Assembly (NCBI GenBank): GCA_019057795.1
Contig: JAHLWS010000052.1
Location: 32,835-96,834 of the forward strand
DNA length: 64,000 bases
Source: Promethearchaeota archaeon
GTDB taxonomy: Archaea > Asgardarchaeota > Lokiarchaeia > Sigyniarchaeales > SOKP01
Direction of reading: 5' to 3'
The notes below the pieces were generated by a model that worked only from the letters and a program-made list of their open reading frames with translations, searched no databases and had not been told where the DNA came from. Position 1 is the stretch's first letter; every line of letters starts with the position of its first letter. This document shows, in pieces, positions 36,016 through 45,106 of the stretch. Both the position numbers and the translations under genes were made by a program.

Positions 36016-37143
36016 TTATAAGATAAATATTTTCCCTTTGCATTTTTCTTTCACAATAAGTTTACCTACATTAGTAATTCGTTGTGCTAATTCAGTTATT
36101 TTCCACTTTTCGTGCTCTTTTACATAAGTAGCAAATGTGTCTTGTAGAGGATCTTTCCATTTAGGAAGTATTTTCTTAGCTCCCAATTGAGCGCCTAAAA
36201 CTGCTCCTATGTTCCCGCAGTTACAATCAGTATCAAGTCCCATCATAGCAGCAATGCAAATTGATTTGCCAAGATGGTCTTTCTCATCTTGAGCTCCATA
36301 TAATAAAGAAAGAATAATAATTCCAATATTGGGTAAAACATGTACTCCTGAAGTATGAGTATGTAAAAACCTTTTTCTTTTTTTTTGAAGTAAAGATTCT
36401 GATTGAGAGCCCTTAACACCCGTTAACACCAATTTATTTTTTCTTACATCGTCCCAATAATCAATTAAATTCTCTCTTGCTTTTCTAAAGTCATCTGGAA
36501 ATAGATCATACAAATTAATCGCTTTTTCTACCATTTGAGTATAATAACTCTCACTATTAGAAGGGAGAAATTTGAGAGAGTTCTCGATATTTAACCTAAT
36601 TTTTTCTTCAAAAAACGCGTGAGAAATTAAAACTGCTAAGTAAATTTCGCCTTCGATACCAATGCCCGCATGTGAAATAGATCCATCCATTTCTGCAAAT
36701 CTTTTAGCTACTTCGGGACATCCGGGGGAAATTTGACCCCAAATATCTGCCCGCATCTGTGCTCCAATAGCATCGTAATAATAATTATTATAGGTACCAG
36801 ACTTAGGTGGCCAAATTCCTGAATTTATATTTTTTATAGCTATTTTTTCAGCAGTGAAATTTAATGTGTATAAAAGATTTATCCACTCTTGAGCAATATC
36901 TTTCGCGGTGACTTTGCTTCCATGTTTTTCGAGTGCAACAAGTGCGCAGATTTCGTACATTTCGTCGTCATTAACGTAATCTAAATCAATAGGTTTAGGA
37001 AAATATTCGATATTTCCATACTTTTCTATAATAGTTGGGTACGGTACAAATTCTACTGGGGCACCTACAAAATCTCCCGCAACTCGTCCTAACCACGAGC
37101 CCAAAACTTTATTAAAATACTCTTTACTAGTTAACTCTTTCAT
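36016..37143 (-). CDS. ADP-ribosylglycohydrolase family protein
   Basis: GSWLGRVAGDFVGAPVEF is the DraG/ARH N-terminus, and YVNDDEMY takes the place of the TDDT metal motif. MGLDTDCNCGNIGAVLGA is the C-terminal metal-binding DxD region. At 375 residues it is a full-length ARH fold. The family removes ADP-ribose from proteins or hydrolyses related ribosides. The N-D-D-E and D-T-D-C variants suggest a subfamily of untested substrate. Confidence 0.85.
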   Translation of the reverse strand: MKELTSKEYFNKVLGSWLGRVAGDFVGAPVEFVPYPTIIEKYGNIEYFPKPIDLDYVNDDEMYEICALVALEKHGSKVTAKDIAQEWINLLYTLNFTAEKIAIKNINSGIWPPKSGTYNNYYYDAIGAQMRADIWGQISPGCPEVAKRFAEMDGSISHAGIGIEGEIYLAVLISHAFFEEKIRLNIENSLKFLPSNSESYYTQMVEKAINLYDLFPDDFRKARENLIDYWDDVRKNKLVLTGVKGSQSESLLQKKRKRFLHTHTSGVHVLPNIGIIILSLLYGAQDEKDHLGKSICIAAMMGLDTDCNCGNIGAVLGAQLGAKKILPKWKDPLQDTFATYVKEHEKWKITELAQRITNVGKLIVKEKCKGKIFIL

Positions 37144-37439
37144 ATTTGTGTCTTGTAATCTTTAATTTTAATTTGAATTAAAATATGAGAATTATATTAA
37201 ACTTATTAATTAATCTATTTAGTAGTTTCTTCAATCCAAATTTCATTAGAATCCTCTTATTGGGCTCTAATTTTATGTTATAGAAAAATATATGAAGTAT
37301 AACAATATTAAAGAATAATAGAATAAACTTTATCTTCTTCTGTCAAAAATATTGATAATAATTTAATAAGGAATATTTTAAGAAGTTTGAATATAAATAA
37401 TTATAAAAAAAAAATGAATCAATGAGTTAATTTTATTTA
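37144..37439. other. spacer with a degenerate RAM-domain fragment
   Basis: No gene. On the minus strand 37215-37256 reads EDSNEIWIEETTK then stop, and 20 bases (37219-37238) match 38034-38053 in the Lrp/RAM-like remnant nearby. It is probably the scrap of a tandem copy. The rest is AT-rich. Confidence 0.35.
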
Positions 37440-37850
37440 TTATTTATCATACTCTTTAATGTTGCCCCCAGTTTCAATAAATTCAACATATTTTTTTAAA
37501 CCTTCTAATGTCAAATCTGCAGCTTCCTTGAATTTCTTTTTTAACGTCTTATTTTCAAATTCAACCCATAATTCAACTTTAGATATTGGTAATTTCTCTT
37601 CCAGAATATATCCCATTGAATTCAAATCACTTTGTTCCATTCTCCATTTAACATAGACATCTTTGACTTTCTCTATTTTATTAATAGTCATATCCCCAAT
37701 TGTTGATTTTAGTAAATATTTTTGTTCTTCAAGTAGTGTTATTTCATTTACAATAGGGTTCCATTTTACTGTCTGTTCTCCATCTATTAAAATATTATAA
37801 ATTTTCTCAAGGTTAGTTTTAATATCAATATTTCTGGCAATTTTTGGCAA
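37440..37850 (-). CDS. SRPBCC-family protein (START-like)
   Basis: A 136-residue protein with the START/Bet v1-like order: IARNIDIKTNLEKIYNIL, then GEQTVKWNPIVNEITLLEE, central beta strands and a long C-terminal helix (KKKFKEAADLTLEGLKKYVEF). The family binds hydrophobic ligands or acts as a cyclase or dehydratase. It is close to the CoxG/polyketide-cyclase pattern. The ligand is unknown. The gene stands alone between remnants. Confidence 0.75.
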   Translation of the reverse strand: MPKIARNIDIKTNLEKIYNILIDGEQTVKWNPIVNEITLLEEQKYLLKSTIGDMTINKIEKVKDVYVKWRMEQSDLNSMGYILEEKLPISKVELWVEFENKTLKKKFKEAADLTLEGLKKYVEFIETGGNIKEYDK

Positions 37851-37998
37851 ATAACCACCTCAATTGTAGATTACAATGATATTATATAACAATATCTTTT
37901 TTATACATTTGTATAAAAAAACTACTCTTTAAAAATCAATTCTTTCATATTTCTAGAATGTTATTTCTAATTTTTATTTGAATCAAAATATAATTAAT

Positions 37999-38304
37999 TT
38001 ATTTGGGATAATCAGGTTTGCTAGACACTAATGTAGTAGTTTCTTCAATCCAACTAGATAATTCTTCGTTAACATGAATAAAAGTCACAATTTTATCTAA
38101 TTCTTGTAATTTAGTAAATGTGCATTCCACTACCAAATCCCAACCGCCATAAATAGGAGTTACGTATGTTACTTTCCAATTTTCATCGGGAATGGTTGAC
38201 TTTAAACCTTTCAATCTCTCAACGACTTCCCATTCAGTACCAATAACTTTTAATCTAATTAGTATATATCCACGATAAAAAATTTTCGAACACCAGAAAT
38301 TCTC
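37999..38304 (-). pseudogene. Lrp/AsnC-type ligand-binding (RAM) domain lacking a canonical start
   Basis: The RAM domain is open from about 38304 to 37999: GYILIRLKVIGTEWEVVERL, KVTYVTPIYGGWDLVVEC, then SSWIEETTTLVSSKPDYPK. No ATG, GTG or TTG precedes the first beta strand; TTG 38214 would delete it. So either a rare start (ATA/ATT) is used or the gene is broken. The DNA-binding HTH of Lrp is absent, as in stand-alone RAM proteins. Such domains bind amino acids or small effectors and form oligomers. Confidence 0.5.
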
Positions 38305-38447
38305 TTATTTTTTATTTACTCCGATTTATTTATTTGCTAATATTCTCTTAATAAAGATTTATTTTTTTTGATAAGCTTTATTATTAATACTCAAATAGCT
38401 TTAAATTTAGAATTGAAAATAACGATCTTTAATGCGTGATTTTTATA

Positions 38448-40208
38448 ATGGATATTGATGAAATAAAAAAGTTACTATGGGTTTTTGGTCTTACAAATGC
38501 GGTGAAATTCGGGGGAAAACCGAATGTAAAGGCAATTATGGGTAAGATAATGAGCCAAAAGCCTGAACTAAGATCTAAAATTAAACTGATTAAACCTTTA
38601 TTAGATGAAACGATCATCGAAATTACTAAACTAACTTTAGAAGTACAAAAAGAGAAATTACTTGAATTAGATCCATCTGCTTTAGAGAAAAAAGAAACTA
38701 AGAAAGAGAAAAAAGAATTGCCAGAGTTACTAAATACGCAAAATTACGATAAAATCGTAATGCGATTAGCACCATATCCAAGTGGTGCTTTACACATTGG
38801 AAATGCGAGAATGATCGTTTTAAACAACGAATATGTCAAGCGGTATAACGGAGAATTAATCTTATTCTTTGATGACACAATAGGGAGTCCAAAATCTTTG
38901 AGAGGTAGCCCTAATGCAAAATATGTGCTTCCTGAAGCTTACGACTTGATAAAAGATGGTTTAAAGTGGTTGGGAATTGATTATTCTAAAATATATTACA
39001 AGAGTGATAGGTTAGAACTTTATTACGAATATTGTGAGAAACTAATTCAGGATAATATGGCATATGTATGTTTCTGTAGTGCAAATGAGTTTAGGGAAAA
39101 ATATAAAAAGCAAAAAAAAAATTGCCCTCATAGAGATCAATCAATAGATAAAAACCTAGAAGAATGGAACAACATGATTAAATATAAGTACCATGAAACA
39201 GAAGTTGTAGTTAGAATAAAAACGGGAATGACCCAAAAAGATCCTGCAATAAGAGACCAAATAATTGTGAGAATTTCTGAAGCGAAACACCCACTAGTTG
39301 GAAATAAATACATTGTTTGGCCAATGTTAGAATTTTCTTGGGCAATCGACGATCATTTAATAGGTGCGACACATATCCTAAGAGGCGTAGATTTGGTAAA
39401 AGAAGATATAATCGAAGCATTTATCTGGGAGCATTTTAACTGGAAAAAAGTGGAATTCTTGCATTACGGTAGAATTAAGTTTCCAAATATGAGTTTAAGT
39501 AAAACTCAATCAAGAAATAAAATAATAAGTGGTAAATACGAAGGATGGGAAGATCCTAGGACTTGGAGCTTACAATCCCTTAAAATGCGAGGGATTAAGC
39601 CAGAAGCTTTGAAAGAAACGCTTTTAGACCTTGGAATGTCAATTACTGGAATTACTTTTGATGAATCATGGCTTTATTCTAAAAATAAGGATATAATTGA
39701 TGAAATTTCAGATAGGTATTTCTATGTAGAAGACCCTGTTACAATTGAGATCGAAAACATTCCTTTTTCAAAACACACGGCTGAACCATTAGTACTACCG
39801 TCAAATCCTAAAAAAGGAAAAAGAAAAATAAATGTTAAAGCAAAAGAAGGTAAATTGAAAGTATTTGTTGCTAAATCAGATGCTCATAAATTTAAAATAG
39901 ATCAAAATTTTCGGTTAAAAGACCTAATCAACATTAAATTAACGTATATTGATGTAGAGAACCATAAAATAAATGCCCAGTTCCATAGTTACGAATTAAA
40001 CAGAGAATATTCAATTATTCAGTGGGTATGTGAAGAAGAAAATGTGAAAGTTTCAATTCTAAAACCTGATGGGACTATTTCTAAGGGAAATGGGGAGCTT
40101 AACCTTGTAAACATTCCTATGAATAAAACGATACAATTCGAGAGATTTGGATTCGTAAATCCTATTAAATGGGAAAAAGACACATTAGAATGTTATTTTA
40201 CCCATTAA
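38448..40208 (+). CDS. gltX: glutamyl-tRNA synthetase, archaeal type
   Basis: A class I synthetase with the HIGH-like motif LHIGNARM (in YPSGALHIGNARM) and the KMSKS-like motif MSLSKTQSRN. GLTNAVKFGGK at the N-terminus and the beta-barrel C-terminal anticodon domain define the archaeal/eukaryotic GluRS form of about 570-590 residues. It makes Glu-tRNA(Glu) and, in archaea, often serves the GatDE route for Gln. A GTG at 38436 is in frame, but I prefer ATG 38448 (MDIDEIKKLL). A TATA-like TTTAAATT lies near 38401, so the transcript is short-leadered or leaderless. Confidence 0.95.
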   Translation: MDIDEIKKLLWVFGLTNAVKFGGKPNVKAIMGKIMSQKPELRSKIKLIKPLLDETIIEITKLTLEVQKEKLLELDPSALEKKETKKEKKELPELLNTQNYDKIVMRLAPYPSGALHIGNARMIVLNNEYVKRYNGELILFFDDTIGSPKSLRGSPNAKYVLPEAYDLIKDGLKWLGIDYSKIYYKSDRLELYYEYCEKLIQDNMAYVCFCSANEFREKYKKQKKNCPHRDQSIDKNLEEWNNMIKYKYHETEVVVRIKTGMTQKDPAIRDQIIVRISEAKHPLVGNKYIVWPMLEFSWAIDDHLIGATHILRGVDLVKEDIIEAFIWEHFNWKKVEFLHYGRIKFPNMSLSKTQSRNKIISGKYEGWEDPRTWSLQSLKMRGIKPEALKETLLDLGMSITGITFDESWLYSKNKDIIDEISDRYFYVEDPVTIEIENIPFSKHTAEPLVLPSNPKKGKRKINVKAKEGKLKVFVAKSDAHKFKIDQNFRLKDLINIKLTYIDVENHKINAQFHSYELNREYSIIQWVCEEENVKVSILKPDGTISKGNGELNLVNIPMNKTIQFERFGFVNPIKWEKDTLECYFTH

Positions 40209-40304
40209 GCTGATTGTTATATTTTTTATGTGTCATACTTTTAAATCAAAAACAATAATAGAACAATAGTATATATTATTTTAACATCTTAATATATAAT
40301 AAAA

Positions 40305-40397
40305 ATGAACGAAAACGAAAATTTAGACGATTCAACCAAAACTGAGTTTAAATGGCTTTATTGTCCTATCTGTGTTATCCTTTTAAATCAGAAATAA
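40305..40397 (+). pseudogene. truncated duplicate of the CPBP-protease gene start
   Basis: The reading frame MNENENLDDSTK...KWLYCPICVILLNQK repeats the first 25 residues of the next gene (MNENDKIDNSNE...KWSFCPICG) and then stops. The promoter-proximal sequence (CTTTTAAATCA... AATAATA) is duplicated too. It is a partial tandem duplication that has decayed. A 30-residue product is unlikely to be functional. Confidence 0.6.
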
Positions 40398-40445
40398 TAA
40401 TAAAACTAAAACAAATATATCATAAAATCTTAGTTTGTTGTAAGA

Positions 40446-41543
40446 ATGAATGAAAATGATAAAATAGATAATTCGAACGAAATTAAGCTAAAATGGTCGT
40501 TTTGTCCTATATGTGGAACTAAAATCCCGGAAGTAAAGAAAGTTAGATTCTGCACCAAATGTGGTGTTGACCTTCAATATATAAACACCCATATGAGGAT
40601 GCCTTCTCGTAATAATACAAGTTATCTGGTCTCCCCAGAAGTAATTTCCCAACAAAAGTTCTATCTGTCAGACAAACCTTTAAGAAAAAAACTTTCTGAA
40701 GAGGAACTCCTTAACTTAGAGGATCAGGAATTATGGGGTAGTTTTGCTTCTATTGGTATTACTGCAGCTGCATATGTTTTAATGAACTTTATTGCAGTTT
40801 TAGTCGTTATAATTTTTATTTTATTTACATTTAACTTAGAGAATGTATTTGATTTCTTAGTTAGCCCGTATTTTATTATAATTACCTCCTTTGTTGAATT
40901 AATATTTATTCTTATCCCAGCTTTATATGTTGGTAAATATCTTCAGAAACCTACACTAAATAACCGTTTGATTTTATTAGGTTTTACTAAGAAAGGATTT
41001 AACAAAACTAAATTTGTTAAAGAAATCCTGATTGGTTTAGGATTTGCGGTAGTGGGAGTAACTTTGGTGTTATCCATCTCTTTTCTCATGGAAATTATAT
41101 TGAACCTAATTTTTGGATATGAAACTATACAGGATTTTTTTGGAACCGCTGGAGAAGTAGATGCAATGATTGCCTCCGCAGACATTCTTAGTATTTTTCT
41201 ATTAGCCATAGTAATGATATTAATTATTGGTACTACCGAAGAAGTATTGTTTCGAGGGTTTTTACAAAAAGGGTTAGTTCGAAGTTTAGGAAAATCGTGG
41301 GGGATTGTTATTACAGCGTTGATTTTTTCATTGATTCATTTGATTGCAATTTTCTTGTCTCCAGGTTCGCCCATAATATTTATAATATCATTTCTTTTTA
41401 ATTTTTTTCCCTTTTTTGCTATTTCTTTATTGCTTGGATTACTATATAATTGGAGAAAAGAAAACTTAATCGCTGTTATGATTACACATGGCGTTTACAA
41501 TGCGCTAACAATTATTCTTGCGTTTATTGTTTTTAACTTATAA
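40446..41543 (+). CDS. CPBP-family intramembrane metalloprotease with zinc ribbon
   Basis: An N-terminal zinc ribbon has two Cys pairs (CPICGTKI, CTKCGVDL, residues 20-42). From residue 100 the protein is multi-pass membrane. The CPBP/CAAX-like protease motifs are complete: EEVLFRGFLQ, LIFSLIHL and THGVYNAL, supplying the glutamates and histidines of the active site. The family cleaves within the membrane, for instance after CAAX prenylation or in bacteriocin immunity. The zinc-ribbon fusion is common in archaeal members. Confidence 0.88.
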   Translation: MNENDKIDNSNEIKLKWSFCPICGTKIPEVKKVRFCTKCGVDLQYINTHMRMPSRNNTSYLVSPEVISQQKFYLSDKPLRKKLSEEELLNLEDQELWGSFASIGITAAAYVLMNFIAVLVVIIFILFTFNLENVFDFLVSPYFIIITSFVELIFILIPALYVGKYLQKPTLNNRLILLGFTKKGFNKTKFVKEILIGLGFAVVGVTLVLSISFLMEIILNLIFGYETIQDFFGTAGEVDAMIASADILSIFLLAIVMILIIGTTEEVLFRGFLQKGLVRSLGKSWGIVITALIFSLIHLIAIFLSPGSPIIFIISFLFNFFPFFAISLLLGLLYNWRKENLIAVMITHGVYNALTIILAFIVFNL

Positions 41544-41561
41544 AATCAATTGAGATTTTCT

Positions 41562-42422
41562 ATGAGCATATTAGATATTTTCAATTCCAAAGTAGAAGGT
41601 AAAATTACTAAAGTTGGGATTGGATTAGGTGATTCGGAAGCCCATAATCTCAAAATCCTAAAAGCTACTATTGGACTATTAGAAATCAATAAATCTTCAG
41701 TGTATTTCTTTGGTAACAAATCTTCTTTTAATCAAATTTCTAAAAACACTCTTTATAAAAAAAATTCGAAAAGAATTGTTTTAATCGAATCAAACGAGCC
41801 TGAATCTGAGATTTTAAATTACTTAGGCAAAGAACTCATATCTTGCGTTGTAAGAGGTAGTTTGGGTTCAATTAAATTCTTACAAAGTCTCAAAACATCC
41901 CTAAATATCTCAGAGATTGCCCGTTTAGCGTTATTAGAAACTTATAAAGGCCAACAATTTTTCTTTGGACCTGTTGGTATAGACGAATGCAATAATATTC
42001 AAAATAAAAAGATATTCATAAAAAAAGCAATAAAAATATTAGAAGCTTTAAACCTTAAACCAAAGATCAGCATTTTAAGCGGTGGAAGGGTTGGAGATTT
42101 AGGCAGAAATCCGGATGTCGATAAAACTCTCAACGAAGCGATAGAATTAGTAGATTATTTCAAGCTAGAACATCCAAAGTTGGAAATAAATCATACCGAA
42201 ATTTTAATTGAAAAGGCAATTAACGATAAATCTAATTTAATAATAGCACCAAATGGCATCTCTGGAAATCTAATTTATCGTACTTTGGTGCATTTAGGCG
42301 GAGGTAAAGCATATGGTGCAATATATATGGATATTGGGCATATTATAATTGATACATCCCGCGTAGGTGACTTTTCCGAGATTTATGGAGGATTTATTTT
42401 AGCTCTTGCGTTAACAGATTGA
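41562..42422 (+). CDS. mtxX: MtxX (methanogenesis marker protein 4), phosphotransacetylase-like
   Basis: VGIGLGDSEAH near the start and ISILSGGRVGDLGRNPDVD are the recurrent motifs of MtxX, a phosphate acetyl/butyryltransferase-fold protein found in methanogens and relatives. FFGPVGIDEC and IAPNGISGNLIYRTL match the same family. TTG 41550 adds four residues; I chose ATG 41562. The biochemical function is unsettled. It follows the CPBP gene by 18 bases. Its presence does not prove methanogenesis: no mcr or mtr genes are in this window. Confidence 0.8.
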   Translation: MSILDIFNSKVEGKITKVGIGLGDSEAHNLKILKATIGLLEINKSSVYFFGNKSSFNQISKNTLYKKNSKRIVLIESNEPESEILNYLGKELISCVVRGSLGSIKFLQSLKTSLNISEIARLALLETYKGQQFFFGPVGIDECNNIQNKKIFIKKAIKILEALNLKPKISILSGGRVGDLGRNPDVDKTLNEAIELVDYFKLEHPKLEINHTEILIEKAINDKSNLIIAPNGISGNLIYRTLVHLGGGKAYGAIYMDIGHIIIDTSRVGDFSEIYGGFILALALTD

Positions 42423-42477
42423 AAAAAAAATAGCCTTTAAATTAAAATTAAAAAAAAGAAGAAAGTAAGAGATTGGA

Positions 42478-42777
42478 TTAACTAATTAAACCAATAAAAG
42501 TTGCTAAAAGTACTACAATTCCGCCGATTAAAACCGCAAAAACAATTAGAACCACGCCAATTACCCCTAATATAAATGGGGTGTAATGTATCGGCCTTAT
42601 ACCTAGAAAAACTGCTACTAACGCTAGAATTAGCCCGAAAACGCCACCAAGTATTCCAAATCCATATGGCATTAACCCTGGACCTATAAGTATCATGATT
42701 GCCTCGACTAAACTAATGATACCCCCTACAACGGCCATAATCCTCATAGCTTTATCTGTTTCTTGATATTCACTCAT
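42478..42777 (-). CDS. small three-helix membrane protein
   Basis: A 99-residue protein, Gly-rich with three membrane helices (about residues 12-34, 38-62 and 68-97) and a short charged N-terminus (MSEYQETDKAM). It has no Cys or His motif. It converges with mtxX across a 55-base AT-rich gap. I cannot assign it to a named family. Confidence 0.6.
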   Translation of the reverse strand: MSEYQETDKAMRIMAVVGGIISLVEAIMILIGPGLMPYGFGILGGVFGLILALVAVFLGIRPIHYTPFILGVIGVVLIVFAVLIGGIVVLLATFIGLIS

Positions 42778-43008
42778 TTAACAATCACTTAAAAATATTT
42801 TAGTTTTTAACTAGAAAATAGAATATTTCCACTTAAAAATTTATAGCCTATTGTTCGTAAACAATTGATAAATCGAAAAAGAAAATGAAGGTTTATTAAT
42901 TTAATCCAAAATAAAAAAAGGTTCATTTAGAGAGCATAATCGGCAAGTTCTAAAATGGGAGATAAAGGTTGTTTCAATAATCTTAAAAAAAGATGGGAGG
43001 GGTTGGAT

Positions 43009-43797
43009 TTAATATTCATCACCATGTTCAAATGATATTATTTTTGTTGGAGGACCATCACTAACATAAAACATATGTAACCAATCTTCACTTTTTTGTT
43101 TATAAGCTTGTTTTGTTTCTCTAATATACTTTGAAAATTTTAAAGTATTGTCGAATTTTAATTTAGATCTATCATCAAACGGTTTTGGTAATAAAGATTC
43201 TATTCCATCTTTTACCCAAAGATTTAATCGCCAATTTATTACATAATATCTTTTATTGGTTTTATTTTTTAATGGTACGTCATATTCAGATATAACATTT
43301 GAGGTGTCATTATTTAATAGATCAATATTATTTTGTGAGAGAACTTCAGAATCTATTGTAATTCCAAACCAATTTTGTTTTTTTTCCAACTTGGCTGCTT
43401 TTATAATGGCTTTTCCAATTAAATGATTTGTATTTTCAATATAATCTGCCTCTCCTTTTGTAATTGCCCCTCGTATGGGAAATCCAGATGCAAATAAGCC
43501 TCTTGCCAATTGGAATGTAGCAGAAATTATTATATTTAAAGATTCTTTTGATATATCTTGAGTAATAATAATAAAAGTATCTGAAAAACTGAAACAAGAA
43601 CATTTTTTCAATTTTCGATTGGCAACTAATTTTTCTCCTTTTTTTACAACTTTTCCTAAACTCTCAACAATTGGAACATAATTCATTATCATTCTCATTT
43701 TCTTCAATATTTTATCAAGTTCACCATTCATTACTATGTCTGAAAATCCAAGTATGTCTAAAAAACTAATATATCTTTCCTTTGACAAACAAAACAT
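43009..43797 (-). CDS. class III nucleotidyl-cyclase-like protein
   Basis: ISFLDILGFSDIVMNG carries the first metal Asp in the place used by class III cyclases (F-x-D-I-x-G-F/S). FSFSDTFIIIT gives the second Asp. FPIRGAITKGEADY, then HLIGKAIIKAAKLEK, match the usual R-G-A-x-x-G and N...G-x-A...A-x-x-x-E order. It is a free-standing catalytic-domain-only protein. Such cyclases include Pycsar-type anti-phage enzymes. No TIR or membrane effector is beside it. Base specificity is unknown, and activity is inferred from the two acids. Confidence 0.65.
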   Translation of the reverse strand: MFCLSKERYISFLDILGFSDIVMNGELDKILKKMRMIMNYVPIVESLGKVVKKGEKLVANRKLKKCSCFSFSDTFIIITQDISKESLNIIISATFQLARGLFASGFPIRGAITKGEADYIENTNHLIGKAIIKAAKLEKKQNWFGITIDSEVLSQNNIDLLNNDTSNVISEYDVPLKNKTNKRYYVINWRLNLWVKDGIESLLPKPFDDRSKLKFDNTLKFSKYIRETKQAYKQKSEDWLHMFYVSDGPPTKIISFEHGDEY

Positions 43798-44065
43798 CTC
43801 ATTCTTTCGATTCTCTAGGGGAATCCTAATTTTTCATATTTATATTATTTCTTAATTAATAGTATTAACATATAAAAATGAATATTTAATGATAGTTTAT
43901 ATATGAATCATCGAATAAAATCAAAATTAATTTATCTAAAGAAAAAAAAATAAGATATTAGTGCTTACATTTTATATTTAACAAGAATAACAATAGAGAA
44001 CCTGAGTTAAGAGATTTATTTATAATTTAAAAAGATCTCACAAATAAAACCTTTAAAGATGAATA

Positions 44066-44701
44066 ATGGATATTAATGATTTTAAAAAAGTGAAATGCCC
44101 TTTATGTGGATCTAAATTGATATTAGAAAGAATAAAAGAAAGAGAAATAGTGATAGGAGATTGCTCTGATCGAAACTGTAAAAAGAGTTGGGTTCTTTAT
44201 CTAGGTGAAAATAAGCACGAAATCATGGCAAGAGAAGCAACAAAAATTGGAAAGTTAAAAGACATGGGTTATAAGGGTCCTAAAGGTCTTCTAGTATTTG
44301 AGGTAACTATAACAAATTTCAAATTTTTTGATGAAAAATTCGTTAAAGAAGATGAAAAAAAAGTCAAAATTGACTGGAGTAAAGTTGATATCATTCCTCG
44401 TATTGAAAATATTGAATTTAATGAAACATGGAATAACAATGAAAGAAAAATAGATTTTCATTTTAAATTAGAGACTAACCCTCATATCATATGTATCAGC
44501 TTTAATGGTCAATGTATTTTAGAATCACCTGAGCAAAGAAAAATTGAAGTTTTATTAAAACAAAGAATTCGAATAATGAATAAAATGATCTATAATGATA
44601 TCCTTAAAACAGCTTACTTGCATGCTGATATAATAGGGAAAAATAATAATATTCCACTTCATCCGATAGGAATTGTTTTAAAAAAATATGAATTAAAATA
44701 A
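44066..44701 (+). CDS. zinc-ribbon protein, possibly the N-terminal part of a broken HNH protein
   Basis: Residues 9-37 form a zinc ribbon: VKCPLCGSKL then CSDRNCKKSW. The rest is mixed alpha/beta with no motif I recognise. Directly after the TAA (44699-44701) the same frame stays open for 53 codons with CCNCGCG and an HH, so the protein may once have continued into an HNH nuclease. The start is ATG 44066. If the stop is real, a 211-residue protein is made whose role is unclear. Confidence 0.5.
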   Translation: MDINDFKKVKCPLCGSKLILERIKEREIVIGDCSDRNCKKSWVLYLGENKHEIMAREATKIGKLKDMGYKGPKGLLVFEVTITNFKFFDEKFVKEDEKKVKIDWSKVDIIPRIENIEFNETWNNNERKIDFHFKLETNPHIICISFNGQCILESPEQRKIEVLLKQRIRIMNKMIYNDILKTAYLHADIIGKNNNIPLHPIGIVLKKYELK

Positions 44702-44994
44702 TTCACTAAATGTTGCAATTGTGGATGTGGAATAACAGAAAGTAATATTGAGAACTTACCTACTATAGAAACACATCATTTAAATCCGAATAAAAAATCT
44801 TTTCATAATTTTCATAAATTATGTTTTTTGACTTCAGATATGGGAAAACTCATAATATCTTAATTACTGATAATTGTATTTGTCTATGTAGTAATTGTCA
44901 TATTTTTGATCAATCTACATTTTTTAATGAAAATAAAGAAGAAATCTTTAGAGAGCATGCGAAAATATTAAAAAAGCATAATTCTAATCATTAA
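44702..44994 (+). pseudogene. HNH-endonuclease-like remnant, frameshifted
   Basis: In frame with the preceding gene, FTKCCNCGCG and ETHHLNPNKKSF give the first Cys pair and HH of an HNH fold, then a stop at 44861. One frame over, ITDNCICLCSNCHIFD supplies the second Cys pair and the final His, ending at TAA 44992. Joined, they form a complete zinc-bound HNH module with one nonsense codon and one frameshift. It is a decayed nuclease or two consensus errors. Confidence 0.5.
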
Positions 44995-45002
44995 GCATGA
45001 AA

Positions 45003-45106
45003 TGGGAGAGGAGGGATTCGAACCCTCGGCCACTTGGCCCCCAGCCAAGTTTTAAGCCGTAGAAGACATGTTCCTACGGTATCATACCAAGCTAGACCAC
45101 CCTCCC
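45003..45106 (-). tRNA. tRNA-Pro (anticodon GGG) with an intron at the D/anticodon junction
   Basis: On the minus strand: acceptor GGGAGGG/CTCTCCC (one G-U), D-arm GTC...GAT, anticodon arm CTTGG-CTGGGGG-CCAAG giving anticodon GGG, T-arm GAGGG-TTCGAAT-CCCTC and discriminator A. Between the D-arm and the anticodon stem lie 31 bases where one is expected, so about 30 bases are an intron. It contains a 6-bp hairpin CCGTAG/CTACGG. Its place near position 25/26 is non-canonical. A weak AT-rich TATA candidate is centred about 32 bp upstream. Confidence 0.85.

Noticed and set aside
41562..42422. Evidence of methanogenesis from MtxX.
   Set aside because: One marker gene of unknown role is not enough, and no mcr, mtr or hdr cluster is in the window apart from a GlcF-like CCG protein.
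43009..44701. A complete Pycsar system from the cyclase-like gene and its neighbour.
   Set aside because: The neighbour is divergent, 268 bases away, and is a zinc-ribbon/HNH-like protein without the cyclic-nucleotide sensor and TIR or membrane effector expected.
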